Below, piece after piece: positions 17,129 through 25,308 of a DNA stretch of 64,000 nucleotides. The position numbers and the translations under genes are program-made. Under the pieces are notes generated by a model. The model saw only the letters and a program-made list of their open reading frames with translations. It ran no database searches and had not been told where the DNA came from. Source of the DNA: Octadecabacter algicola (GTDB lineage: Bacteria > Pseudomonadota > Alphaproteobacteria > Rhodobacterales > Rhodobacteraceae); contig NZ_JAKGAR010000001.1 in assembly GCF_021532625.1 (NCBI RefSeq), positions 868,001 through 932,000 of the forward strand, written 5' to 3'. The first letter of the stretch is position 1; the number at the start of each line of letters is the position of its first letter.

Positions 17129-18012
17129 TGGAACGTGTTAACCTAACAAACGACCTCTCACTTTCTCGTATGGTTTACGGTATGTGGCGGCTTGGCGATG
17201 TGGACGACACATCCCCCAAAACCGTTCAAGCCAAGATCGAAGCCTGCCTTGAACAAGGCATCACCACGATGGACCAAGCCGACATCTACGGCGGCTACAT
17301 GGCCGAAGAAATCATGGGCGCTGGCCTGACCCAATCCATCAAAGACCAGATCGAAGTTGTCACCAAATGCGACATCCTGATCCCAGCGGGTCGTTATGAA
17401 AACGTGCCAGGAAAATATTATGACACCAGCCGCGAACATATCCTCGCGTCTGTTGACCATTCTTTGCGGCTCATGGGGATCGATAAGATCGATGTATTGT
17501 TGATCCACCGCCCTGATCCGCTGATGGATCACCATGAAACAGGTGCGGCACTGGATGAGGTCGTTGCATCGGGCAAAGTGCGCGCGGTTGGGGTTTCCAA
17601 CTTCAAACTGCACGACTGGACGCTTTTGCAATCCGCTATGAAGACACAGCTGGTCACCAACCAGATCGAAGTGTCTTTGTCGGCGCATGACGCTATGACC
17701 AATGGTGACCTCGCATTTCTGCAAGAACGGGGCATCGCACCGATGGCATGGTCCCCGCTTGGCGGCGGTGCATTGATGACTGAGGACAATGCCCTTGGCC
17801 GTGTGATGGATGAAGTTGCTGGCGAAAATGGCGTGGATCGCGCGGCCGTTGCTGTTGCTTGGTTGCTTGCACACCCTTCCAAAATCCTACCTGTCATGGG
17901 AACAAATAACCTAAGTCGTATCAAAGGCTTCTCTGATGCTTTTAAAGTAGACATGAGCCGCACCACTTGGTTCAAACTCTACGAAGCAGCACTCGGTCAT
18001 GAGGTTGCATAG
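17128..18012 (+). CDS. Aldo/keto reductase
   Basis: 294 aa, a YdhF-like aldo/keto reductase. MVYGMWRLGD opens the barrel. MDQADIYGGYMAEEIMG carries the catalytic Asp and Tyr, and IDVLLIHRPDPLM holds the His of the D-Y-K-H tetrad; the Lys is in VVTKCDI. AVGVSNFKLHDW is the substrate-loop motif and KILPVMGTNNLSRI binds the NADP(H) phosphate. The ATG overlaps the last base of the monooxygenase stop (TAATG), so the two are translationally coupled. Confidence 0.92.
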   Translation: MERVNLTNDLSLSRMVYGMWRLGDVDDTSPKTVQAKIEACLEQGITTMDQADIYGGYMAEEIMGAGLTQSIKDQIEVVTKCDILIPAGRYENVPGKYYDTSREHILASVDHSLRLMGIDKIDVLLIHRPDPLMDHHETGAALDEVVASGKVRAVGVSNFKLHDWTLLQSAMKTQLVTNQIEVSLSAHDAMTNGDLAFLQERGIAPMAWSPLGGGALMTEDNALGRVMDEVAGENGVDRAAVAVAWLLAHPSKILPVMGTNNLSRIKGFSDAFKVDMSRTTWFKLYEAALGHEVA

Positions 18013-18498
18013 ATGACCCCGTTCGATCCTGTTCAAGATCAGCGTGCGTTTCGCACGGCGTTGGGCGCCTATGCGACGGGGGTGACTGTTGTAACGGTGC
18101 CGTCAGCGGACGGCCCGATCGGCATTACAGCCAATAGCTTTGCTTCGGTCTCCCTCGACCCGCCATTGGTACTGTGGTCCCCTGCCAAGGCGTCCAAGCG
18201 GTTCAACTATTTTTCGGGCGCGCCGCATTTCGCGATCCATGTGTTGGACAGCCATCAACAGGAATGCTGCAACGGCTTCACCAAGGATCGAACCGCGTTC
18301 TCAAAATTGGACTGGGAAACCGGAGACCACGACGTGCCCTTGATCAACGGTTGTTTGGCGCGTTTCGAATGCACATTGGACGCAGAGCATGACGCGGGCG
18401 ATCATACAATCCTGATTGGCCGTGTCACACGTGCGCAATCCCGTGACGGGTTGCCACTGCTGTTTCAGGCAGGTCGGTTTGTGTCCCTAAAGGGTTAG
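18013..18498 (+). CDS. Flavin reductase family protein
   Basis: 161 aa, the flavin-reductase-like split-barrel domain. ALGAYATGVTVVTVPSADGP, GITANSFASVSLDPPLVLW and FAIHVLDSHQQ are the classic FMN-binding blocks. It starts directly after the aldo/keto reductase stop. It very probably supplies reduced FMN to the luciferase-like monooxygenase two genes upstream, forming a two-component monooxygenase system. A stem-loop follows the gene. Confidence 0.92.
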   Translation: MTPFDPVQDQRAFRTALGAYATGVTVVTVPSADGPIGITANSFASVSLDPPLVLWSPAKASKRFNYFSGAPHFAIHVLDSHQQECCNGFTKDRTAFSKLDWETGDHDVPLINGCLARFECTLDAEHDAGDHTILIGRVTRAQSRDGLPLLFQAGRFVSLKG

Positions 18499-18503
18499 CA
18501 AAA

Positions 18504-18526
18504 CGGGCACCTTTTGCGGGTGCCCG
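18504..18526 (+). terminator. Stem-loop after the flavin reductase gene
   Basis: An 8-bp perfect stem (CGGGCACC at 18504-18511 with GGTGCCCG at 18519-18526) has a 7-base T-rich loop and begins five bases after the stop. It lacks a T tract, so it may be a weak or factor-assisted terminator or an mRNA-stabilising hairpin. Confidence 0.5.
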
Positions 18527-18684
18527 CCCCATACAAGATCATTCAACTGAACACGGATTGCGCATCCATGCCGCTTGCTCCTTACAAAGCAGCCCCCGAT
18601 TACAGACCACTGCTTAGCAAGAGCTTAAGCGAAAACATTGGAAGTAGATAACGGGTACACCCCACTCCTTGACGCCATCCAACC

Positions 18685-19326
18685 TTATTTTTTTGGTGTT
18701 TTCCGGTAGAACCGCGCATTTGCCTGAACAAACTCTTCAAGTATTTTGCCGAGTCCACCCAACTGGCGGCCCTTCAGATATAGATAACCCGAAAACGCAC
18801 CGATTGCAGCCCCAATGGCGTCCACAATCAAGTCCTGCATCGTGTCGTCGAGTCCGGATTTTTGCATGTTCATCCCAAAGAGTGAGTCCATCGAATATTC
18901 AAAAATTTCCCATAAGCCGCCAAGAGACATGCCGACACAAAACGCCAGCGTCGCAAGTGCCCATGCAGGGGCCGCGTAGCGGTCGCCTTCAAACAGCATG
19001 AAAATCAACAAAAAGCCCATAGCGCCAAAACTAAGGGCGGACATGAAGTGCAGCACGACATCCCACCACCAAAACTTTTCGTAAAAGTCGCCTACCTCGC
19101 CCAAGAACAAGGTCGCAAAGATAAATACGACGATCGAAGCCAATACCGTACGCGGCAAAGATACCCCAAAGAAACGCGCGAACCGACTTGGCAGGAACGT
19201 CAGCCCCAAGGTGACAGAGGCCACAAAGATTGCCGCCAAATTTTGCGTCAGGACACCCGTAAAGATTTCCACGCCAAGCACCGCTTGGATCGCCAATACG
19301 ATATAGTTCGATGTTGTTTTGGGCAT
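18685..19326 (-). CDS. YjdF/DUF2238-like membrane protein
   Basis: 213 aa with about five to six hydrophobic helices. The helix pairs WWWDVVLHFMSALSFG and SLGGLWEIFEYSMDS, followed by SGLDDTMQDLIVDAIGA, match the pattern of the YjdF-type (DUF2238) membrane family. That family has a conserved D..LHF, a W-E-I-x-E motif and a D...D helix. No function is established. The gene stands alone on the minus strand, and its start lies close to the divergent EEP-family gene. Confidence 0.75.
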   Translation of the reverse strand: MPKTTSNYIVLAIQAVLGVEIFTGVLTQNLAAIFVASVTLGLTFLPSRFARFFGVSLPRTVLASIVVFIFATLFLGEVGDFYEKFWWWDVVLHFMSALSFGAMGFLLIFMLFEGDRYAAPAWALATLAFCVGMSLGGLWEIFEYSMDSLFGMNMQKSGLDDTMQDLIVDAIGAAIGAFSGYLYLKGRQLGGLGKILEEFVQANARFYRKTPKK

Positions 19327-19366
19327 GGCACTACATTTCTGTCGTCTGAGCCCTAATATAGATTAT

Positions 19367-20077
19367 ATGATGAAAAACGCACCCCTTCGATTGGCCAGCT
19401 ATAACATCCGTGCGGGGCTCGGCATGGATCTGCGCCGCGACCCTTTGCGGGTTCTGGACGCAATTGCCTCGTTTGATGCAGACATCGTCGCCCTACAAGA
19501 GGCCGATTTTCGCACAGGTAAACGGCCAACCGCCCTGCCGCGTGATGCAATCCAAGAACGAACGTCCCTTGTTCCTTTGCCCGTTGCAGAGAATGGAGTG
19601 AGTTTGGGTTGGCATGGGATTGCGCTGCTCGCACGACCCAATCTGGTCGCACAACAGATACATCGCTACCCTTTGCCAGGGTTAGAACCACGCGGTGCCG
19701 TCGCCGTTGACCTGCCAGACTTACGCATCGTCGGTGTTCACCTTGGACTGCTGCGTCATTCACGCCGTGCACAACTGGATCATATCCGAGAAGAACTGGA
19801 CGCCCTGCCCGAACGGCCTACTGTGATTTTAGGGGACTTCAACGAATGGTCTCGAAAGGTCGGATTGGGGCGTCTCGCGCGGCGCTATACCATCCTGACA
19901 CCGGGGCGAACGTTTCCAGCTAGCTTACCGCTCGGCGCATTGGACCGCGTTGCACATTGCTCTCGTCTATCTGTCCGAATGCTTGATATTCCCCAAAAGG
20001 CTAAGGGCAGACACGCGTCAGACCACCTCCCGATATTGGCAGAGGTCGAACGAAAGGAAACCGTAACGGCAGGCTAA
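19367..20077 (+). CDS. Endonuclease/exonuclease/phosphatase family protein
   Basis: 236 aa from the ATG at 19367. The EEP catalytic signature is complete: LASYNIRAGLG (Asn), VALQEADF (metal-binding Glu), GVHLGLL, ILGDFNEWSR (Asp and Asn), and the terminal ASDHLPILAE (Asp-His pair). Small members without extra domains include phosphodiesterases acting on nucleic acids, lipids or sugar phosphates. Substrate unknown. The frame opens at 19319, which would overlap the neighbour's start, so the ATG at 19367 (or 19370) is preferred. Confidence 0.88.
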   Translation: MMKNAPLRLASYNIRAGLGMDLRRDPLRVLDAIASFDADIVALQEADFRTGKRPTALPRDAIQERTSLVPLPVAENGVSLGWHGIALLARPNLVAQQIHRYPLPGLEPRGAVAVDLPDLRIVGVHLGLLRHSRRAQLDHIREELDALPERPTVILGDFNEWSRKVGLGRLARRYTILTPGRTFPASLPLGALDRVAHCSRLSVRMLDIPQKAKGRHASDHLPILAEVERKETVTAG

Positions 20078-20223
20078 ATGATCGGGCGGCGTTCTTAACA
20101 TGACGCACGACTAGTTTTGCAGTCCTTTTGCCCCTGACAAACCTGCGCACCGGATGTGGAATACACACTCAATCTCCAAGCCGGTCAATAATCACTTAAG
20201 TTGTGAACCCCTATTGGTCGTAG

Positions 20224-21195
20224 CTAAAGAAGCGTCTCGTGGAGCGGACGTCTGGCGCGGGTTGGCGCAGGGCCAGACGGAACACCAAACCGAATAGCTT
20301 GGATAAGGCGTTGGCCTGCGGGGATCCCAAAACGGTCGCAGGTTTCTTGATGGGTTTGCGCACAATCAGACAACGCGGCCATAGGCCAGCCCGCCAAACC
20401 AAGCGACGCAGCCTCAAGACACAAACGCATATATGCTCTGCCAGTAATGACGGGATTTTCGACCTCATTACGATGAAATAGCGCTATTATGGGCGATTTC
20501 AGAGTCAAATTGGATTCCGATGTCAGCTTCTTGGTTTGACGCAAGAGCGACAGGATCTTCCAGAACTTGATCAGAACAAAAGGCACGGCAAAGGCTTCGG
20601 TCTTGGTCATATGCATAGATGCGCGATCCATACCATCCAGCCCAGCCCGCGGGTGCTGGGGATTAAGACGCATCCAGCTGACCAGCTCGCGGCGAAACGC
20701 GGCCGCTTGCATTATTTCATGGCTGGCAAAATCGTTTCGTTCAGCAAGCCAAGCGCGCGCTGGCTCATCAAAGACCAGACGCGTGTCGTCACGGGTCCAG
20801 CCAAACAATTGAACAGGTTGATCTGCGAAACATGCCCGCCATGTGAACCGGTTCTCGAGCTGATTGTGCAAGCCGTCTACATCGCCCTGCGACAACGTTA
20901 AATGCGCCACCGCAACAAGACCTGCCCCATGAGATGTGTCGCCTTCTGTCAGCGTGACATGCGCAGCGATGTGATGCGCCGACAGTGCCAAAACCATCGC
21001 TTCGAGCACAGCACCGCAAGACAGCGCCGCATCGCGCCCAGATGGGTCCCCGACCGCAAGTCCTACGTTTGTGTCACAGAACAAGGACAGCACATCACCG
21101 TCGCGCACCCAGCGGGCCGGTTGTGTGTTGTGCACGGTTGGCGCAAGGCCAGCTCGCATGACGCATTGTTCAATTATGTCCTGGGATATTATCAT
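20224..21195 (-). CDS. Acg-like nitroreductase family flavoprotein
   Basis: 323 aa. APTVHNTQPARW near the N-terminus and GDPSGRDAALSCGAVLEAM are the characteristic blocks of the Acg-type branch of the FMN-dependent nitroreductase superfamily. The C-terminal RAYMRLCLEAASLGLAGWPM matches the second flavin-binding repeat. Some Acg-type proteins sequester FMN rather than reduce nitro compounds. I start at the ATG at 21195, one base past the stop of the upstream membrane protein gene; the TTG at 21204 is the alternative. It is the last gene of a four-gene coupled operon with an E1-like enzyme, which suggests a role in modifying the same unknown substrate. Confidence 0.82.
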   Translation of the reverse strand: MIISQDIIEQCVMRAGLAPTVHNTQPARWVRDGDVLSLFCDTNVGLAVGDPSGRDAALSCGAVLEAMVLALSAHHIAAHVTLTEGDTSHGAGLVAVAHLTLSQGDVDGLHNQLENRFTWRACFADQPVQLFGWTRDDTRLVFDEPARAWLAERNDFASHEIMQAAAFRRELVSWMRLNPQHPRAGLDGMDRASMHMTKTEAFAVPFVLIKFWKILSLLRQTKKLTSESNLTLKSPIIALFHRNEVENPVITGRAYMRLCLEAASLGLAGWPMAALSDCAQTHQETCDRFGIPAGQRLIQAIRFGVPSGPAPTRARRPLHETLL

Positions 21196-21196
21196 A

Positions 21197-22396
21197 CTAA
21201 TCAATCTGCCGCACTGACATCAGGCGCGCCATACGCTGGACCGCAGCCAATTCCAATTCCGCCCGAGGCGAGGTCGCCAGCGACGGCATCGACAGTGCCA
21301 CAAGGGTAAGCGGCGCATCATCTGCGATCAGAATGTGGCTCGCATCAAACAGGTGGAAAAGATGTGCTATATGATCGCCTTCGGGCCCGTCCTGAAACGG
21401 CGGGTCAGATCGGCGCAACACCGGTGCTCGGCCGAAGATATGGCGTAAAACAGGTCTGTCAAAATCCTTGAGCTGCGGGTCCGAGATGAGCGCTGCGCCT
21501 TCAACCAAAGGATGCGCCTGAAGTCCACGTAAGAAGACCAACGCGTCGCCAGATCGATCATCTGCGATGTGGCGTAGCAGTGTCTGAGATTGTTCTTCTG
21601 CCCGCAGTGTCTGGGCTTCAATGAACAACACGGCAACCAGTACAGCAGCCAATATGACTACAAAGGTCAGAATCGTCGTGTCGCGATCCATTGCGGCAAT
21701 ATAAGCAACGACGCCACCTGACAGCCCTGCACCAATAACAATCGCTAGAAACGACACCAGCGGTGCACGGTGCTGCGCCTGCGCCCGCCCCAAGGACACC
21801 GCCAACCAACACAAGAACAGCACCCCAAGGGCGGATATTTGTGCCGGAAGTTTCAGATAAAGGAACAGGAAATCCGCGGCCGCCAAGGGGATCAACAACA
21901 GCAACGACAACGCCAAACGTTCAACGGTCTGGTTTTCGGCGACAGAGAGGCTGTCTTTGTCTCGTGTCAGGACCAACCACGCGCCAATCCCGAACCCGCT
22001 GAGCTGAAATACCAACAGACCCACAAGACGCGCAGGGTCGATGCTGTCCGACCACCACAAAGACAGGACGGCAAAGGCAGTAGTGCCGCCGCCAACCCAG
22101 ATTTTGGCCCATCTAGGCGCATGGCGCCGCAAAAGCCCTTCGGATAGGAGCAGGACCGACAGTGGAATAAGGCTAGCGCCTAGCAGGATGAAAAATCGAA
22201 AGACCTCCCACCCCGTGAGGACCAGCAACGCACGCCCTGCAAACAACATGATCATAACGCGCAGCCCCATCAGGAACCGACGGTTCAAAGGCGCCCATGG
22301 ATCACGTGCGCAGATGACACGCTGCAAAATAAACACCCCCGCCAATGCGGCAAGCGACAGGAACAGATTGACTGTATCAGCGGCCACAAGCGTCAC
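21197..22396 (-). CDS. Polytopic membrane protein with C-terminal cytosolic domain
   Basis: 399 aa. About nine hydrophobic helices span residues 8-260 (near 8-24, 41-60, 66-86, 98-114, 122-142, 159-181, 185-203, 212-234, 241-259). A short helical linker rich in Glu and Gln (EAQTLRAEEQSQTLLRH) then leads to a soluble domain of about 120 aa, with EGAALISDPQLKDF and HILIADDAPLTLVALS. The layout resembles a membrane receptor with a small sensor-like module, but no kinase, cyclase or ATPase motif follows and I do not recognise the family. It overlaps the E1-like gene by ATGA and nearly touches the nitroreductase gene. Confidence 0.7.
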   Translation of the reverse strand: MTLVAADTVNLFLSLAALAGVFILQRVICARDPWAPLNRRFLMGLRVMIMLFAGRALLVLTGWEVFRFFILLGASLIPLSVLLLSEGLLRRHAPRWAKIWVGGGTTAFAVLSLWWSDSIDPARLVGLLVFQLSGFGIGAWLVLTRDKDSLSVAENQTVERLALSLLLLIPLAAADFLFLYLKLPAQISALGVLFLCWLAVSLGRAQAQHRAPLVSFLAIVIGAGLSGGVVAYIAAMDRDTTILTFVVILAAVLVAVLFIEAQTLRAEEQSQTLLRHIADDRSGDALVFLRGLQAHPLVEGAALISDPQLKDFDRPVLRHIFGRAPVLRRSDPPFQDGPEGDHIAHLFHLFDASHILIADDAPLTLVALSMPSLATSPRAELELAAVQRMARLMSVRQID

Positions 22397-23259
22397 GACA
22401 TCAACCCATTCAGAAAGCGCCGCACGATTGGACGCATCAAGGCCGCAACAAAGGCTGGCTTGGGCCGTTCAACACGCGCCTTGTAGGGGTTGAAAAAATA
22501 GCCACGGTTGTCGGTGCCATGCGGTCGGCCAAGAATTGCATTCACTACCTCATAGCACATCAACTGGCCCGTCGTTATGACCATTGGTCCGAACGACATG
22601 CGAGAACGTTTGCCCGCCACAACATCACCAACGATATCCAGATCAATGTAATTTCGAGATGAGGAATGAATTACAACCCATTCTGATTCCTTGATAAAAG
22701 CCTGGGACCTTTGATCATCGGACACAGCATCCCAAGACGTGTCATTCGTCGGATAACCTAGTCGTTCTTCATGGGGTGTGTCACTGGCCAAAGTGACATA
22801 AATCGATGGTAGAGGCGACGCATAAGCGTCAATCACAGTTTTCCCAAGGGCGCGCGCACGACGATAAAGCAGCAGAGATGCGCCAAGATCATCAGTCCCG
22901 TTCACAACAATTACCGAGCGGGTGATCAGGTCGTCTACATGTTTGGTCCAATCGGCGTGATGGACCTCAACCTCGATTTCTGGATTGATCTGTCGCGCGA
23001 TCTCGGCAGTGACTTCGGCTTTGTGGCCGTCAATCGTGTGGGTGAACGCGAACACCTGACGGTTAAGGTTACTAACCTCAAACTCATCCAGATCCGCGAT
23101 GATAAGTTTACCTACCCCAGCGCGAACAAGGCCTAGGATGCAGGCCCCGCCCATTCCGCCCGTGCCGCACACGAAAACCGTCGCGCCGAGCAGTTTGTCC
23201 TGCTCGGCCCGCGTGACAAAACCAATGTTGCGGGTGGTGAATTCTTCATACTCAAACAT
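22393..23259 (-). CDS. E1/ThiF/MoeB-like adenylating enzyme
   Basis: 288 aa from the ATG at 23259. It has the E1-like adenylation fold: VFVCGTGGMGGACILGLVRAG (ATP-binding glycine loop at 32-38), ADLDEFEVSNLNRQVF with the Asp and Arg/Gln of the ATP site (56-68), Lys80 in the GHKAEV helix, and VNGTDDLGAS (120-128) for the conserved Asp. The family adenylates a C-terminal carboxylate. Only three Cys are present (31, 40, 235), none at the usual transthiolation position after VIDAYASPLPS, and no CxxC zinc pairs are seen. It probably activates without forming the classic thioester. Start and stop are coupled to its neighbours (TGATG and ATGA). Confidence 0.85.
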   Translation of the reverse strand: MFEYEEFTTRNIGFVTRAEQDKLLGATVFVCGTGGMGGACILGLVRAGVGKLIIADLDEFEVSNLNRQVFAFTHTIDGHKAEVTAEIARQINPEIEVEVHHADWTKHVDDLITRSVIVVNGTDDLGASLLLYRRARALGKTVIDAYASPLPSIYVTLASDTPHEERLGYPTNDTSWDAVSDDQRSQAFIKESEWVVIHSSSRNYIDLDIVGDVVAGKRSRMSFGPMVITTGQLMCYEVVNAILGRPHGTDNRGYFFNPYKARVERPKPAFVAALMRPIVRRFLNGLMS

Positions 23260-24209
23260 CACTTGTCCCCTTTTGCGGGGCGCAGGATCGAAAACGGACG
23301 CGTGCTGTCGGACCAATACAACACCGGAAGTATCAATCGACGCAGCGCCACATAAAGGCCCGCCCCGATAACGCTCAACACCGCTGTGCGTGGCACTTCG
23401 CGGGTTAAATAGCGGCGGATCGCGGGCAAATCCATCTTGCCAAGCTGCAGCACATCATCCCCGCGTTCGTAATCCAACTCGACCTCACAAAACTCGTTGA
23501 ACTGAGCATCACGATGTTTCGGAGCGTCTTCCCATGTCTTTTTCAGATCATCCGAACCGCCTGTGTAGGCGTTGGTGATGACAAAGCGGTCTTCGTCAAA
23601 TTCGGCGTCAGCGCCCACACCAAAAACATGGCGGTGGTTCGCCATGATCCGGCGCGCCATTAATAGGTGGTTCAGCGTGCGCCTGTCAGCTTCGGGTTTC
23701 GGCCAAATATCGGAAAACATCTCAGAGACCATGCCAACCACGGCCGGCACTTGGGTTACATTTGAAATCCAAAGTGGGCGAAATTGATTGCGGGTGAACA
23801 GCAAGAAACATGTCAGACCATACAGAACCCAAGACAAGCCACCCGAGCGCTGATCTGGGTCCACCATGACGAGACCAAGGTGCAACACATCGACAGGTTC
23901 AGGCTGGACCTCAACGGTCATGATCGCCAGCGCATTAAAGGCAATGGGCGTGCCGTCCTTTAGGGTAACAAGGGTGACGATGGTGTCGCGCAACCTGTCG
24001 CGATCGCCCGAAAATACGCCATAGGTCAAATCGCCCTCATCCAACGTCTTACTGGCGATCTGGCGCAAGTCCGACGTCAGGGTTTGCAGGTCTTGATCTG
24101 ACATCCAGCGACCGGGGCGTTCCAAAATACGCACCACACGATCCCGCCCATTGCGCATCGTCACGTCCATATAGGCATGGCGAAGTGATTTTAAGATGGG
24201 TCCGAGCAT
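23259..24209 (-). CDS. GNAT-like acyltransferase with C-terminal membrane anchor
   Basis: 316 aa. Residues about 75-165 look like a GNAT fold: TLVTLKDGTPIAFNALAIMTVE, then HLGLVMVDPDQRSGGLSWVLYG, in which VDPDQRSGG resembles the acyl-CoA pyrophosphate loop, then LWISNVTQVPAVVGMVSEMF. A hydrophobic segment near residues 275-298 (AVLSVIGAGLYVALRRLILP) would anchor the C-terminus in the membrane. The acyl donor and acceptor are unknown. It is the first gene of the four-gene operon, and its stop overlaps the ATG of the E1-like gene by one base (TGATG). Confidence 0.65.
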   Translation of the reverse strand: MLGPILKSLRHAYMDVTMRNGRDRVVRILERPGRWMSDQDLQTLTSDLRQIASKTLDEGDLTYGVFSGDRDRLRDTIVTLVTLKDGTPIAFNALAIMTVEVQPEPVDVLHLGLVMVDPDQRSGGLSWVLYGLTCFLLFTRNQFRPLWISNVTQVPAVVGMVSEMFSDIWPKPEADRRTLNHLLMARRIMANHRHVFGVGADAEFDEDRFVITNAYTGGSDDLKKTWEDAPKHRDAQFNEFCEVELDYERGDDVLQLGKMDLPAIRRYLTREVPRTAVLSVIGAGLYVALRRLILPVLYWSDSTRPFSILRPAKGDK

Positions 24210-24290
24210 ATTTGCGCCTGATGTTGTTCACATCAAACTATGGGCGGGTTGGCAGACAGGCAAGCAAGGAAAGCCTGACCCCGTAACACA

Positions 24291-24509
24291 TTAAGCAGTT
24301 AGGCCAAGAACCCGTTTGCTACCCTCTGTAGCCAACGGGCTAAGACCATCCTCCCCACTGCTTAGATGATCGGCAAGTTGCTCCAGCATGCGCGGCTCCC
24401 AGAATTCCTTTAGATGTTCGGCAACGCGGCCGGCTTTGTCGGCGTCGGGCTGGCTTTCAAAGAAGGTCGCGATCTGATTGGCCATACGGACTAGTTTTTC
24501 ATGCGACAT
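24291..24509 (-). CDS. fdsD: NAD-dependent formate dehydrogenase delta subunit
   Basis: 72 aa from the ATG at 24509. It matches the small FdsD/delta family: KLVRMANQIATFFESQP at the N-terminus and AEHLKEFWEPRMLEQL, including the conserved F-W-x-P-x-M block. FdsD is needed for full activity of the soluble NAD-dependent formate dehydrogenase complex. The start overlaps the end of fdhD by 11 bp, placing it last in the fds operon. Confidence 0.92.
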   Translation of the reverse strand: MSHEKLVRMANQIATFFESQPDADKAGRVAEHLKEFWEPRMLEQLADHLSSGEDGLSPLATEGSKRVLGLTA

Positions 24510-25308
24510 GGGAAGCGTCCTTTGTCTGAATGCGGTGGGGATGGGTGAAAATCTCAAAACCGTCATCGCGCGCTAGGGCGACTAGGGTAATGTTGGCGGC
24601 CTGTGCGGTTTCAACCGCAAGGGTCGTCGGGGCGGACACAGCGAAGATCACGGCGCATCCCGCCATTGCGGTTTTTTGGACCATTTCGACCGAAACACGA
24701 GACGTCAGAACAACAGCCCCTGCGCTACAGTCGGCTGTTGCGCCAATGAGTTTGTCCAGCGCATTATGGCGCCCCACATCTTCCCGAATGAGGCTAAGCC
24801 CCTGCCCTGATGTGTAAAATCCGGCCCCATGGACTGCACGAGTTGTATCATGCAGGTCTTGCCCGCCACGCAGGGCTTTCATTGCTTTGGCGATATCTTC
24901 GGGCAAAAAGGAAAGGTCAGCGGCCACGGGCGGAACGACCCGTGCGGCCTGTTCCAGACTATCAATCCCGCAAAGTCCGCACCCAACCGGGCCCGCCATC
25001 GCACGACGGCGGGTGGCCAATGTTTCTGCTTGGTCTTCCGGCAGCCACATCTGCACTTCGATACCGTTCGGATGGCTAACGACCTCAACGCTGTCGACCT
25101 CGCCCCACCCTTCGGTACGCGTGAATCCACGACCAAAGTCCTCAAGATCACAAGACGTGGCCATCATGACCGCTTGTGTCGTGCCATTATAGACAAGCGC
25201 CACGGGAACCTCTTCTGGGAGGTTGCGTGTGGCGGGTTCTGCCAAACCACCCCGCACGACCAAAGCATCGGTCGCGCGTGCGCCTTTGCTTGATCGGCGC
25301 GGTGTCAT
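24499..25308 (-). CDS. fdhD: Formate dehydrogenase accessory sulfurtransferase FdhD (FdsC)
   Basis: 269 aa. FdhD passes sulfur to the molybdenum cofactor of formate dehydrogenase. The CxxC pair is in GPVGCGLCGIDS. The family blocks EVPVALVYNG, GRHNALDKLIGA and SRVSVEMVQKTAMAGC are present. It overlaps fdsA by ATGA and fdsD by 11 bp. In Rhodobacter capsulatus the homologue in the same operon position is called FdsC. Confidence 0.95.
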   Translation of the reverse strand: MTPRRSSKGARATDALVVRGGLAEPATRNLPEEVPVALVYNGTTQAVMMATSCDLEDFGRGFTRTEGWGEVDSVEVVSHPNGIEVQMWLPEDQAETLATRRRAMAGPVGCGLCGIDSLEQAARVVPPVAADLSFLPEDIAKAMKALRGGQDLHDTTRAVHGAGFYTSGQGLSLIREDVGRHNALDKLIGATADCSAGAVVLTSRVSVEMVQKTAMAGCAVIFAVSAPTTLAVETAQAANITLVALARDDGFEIFTHPHRIQTKDASHVA

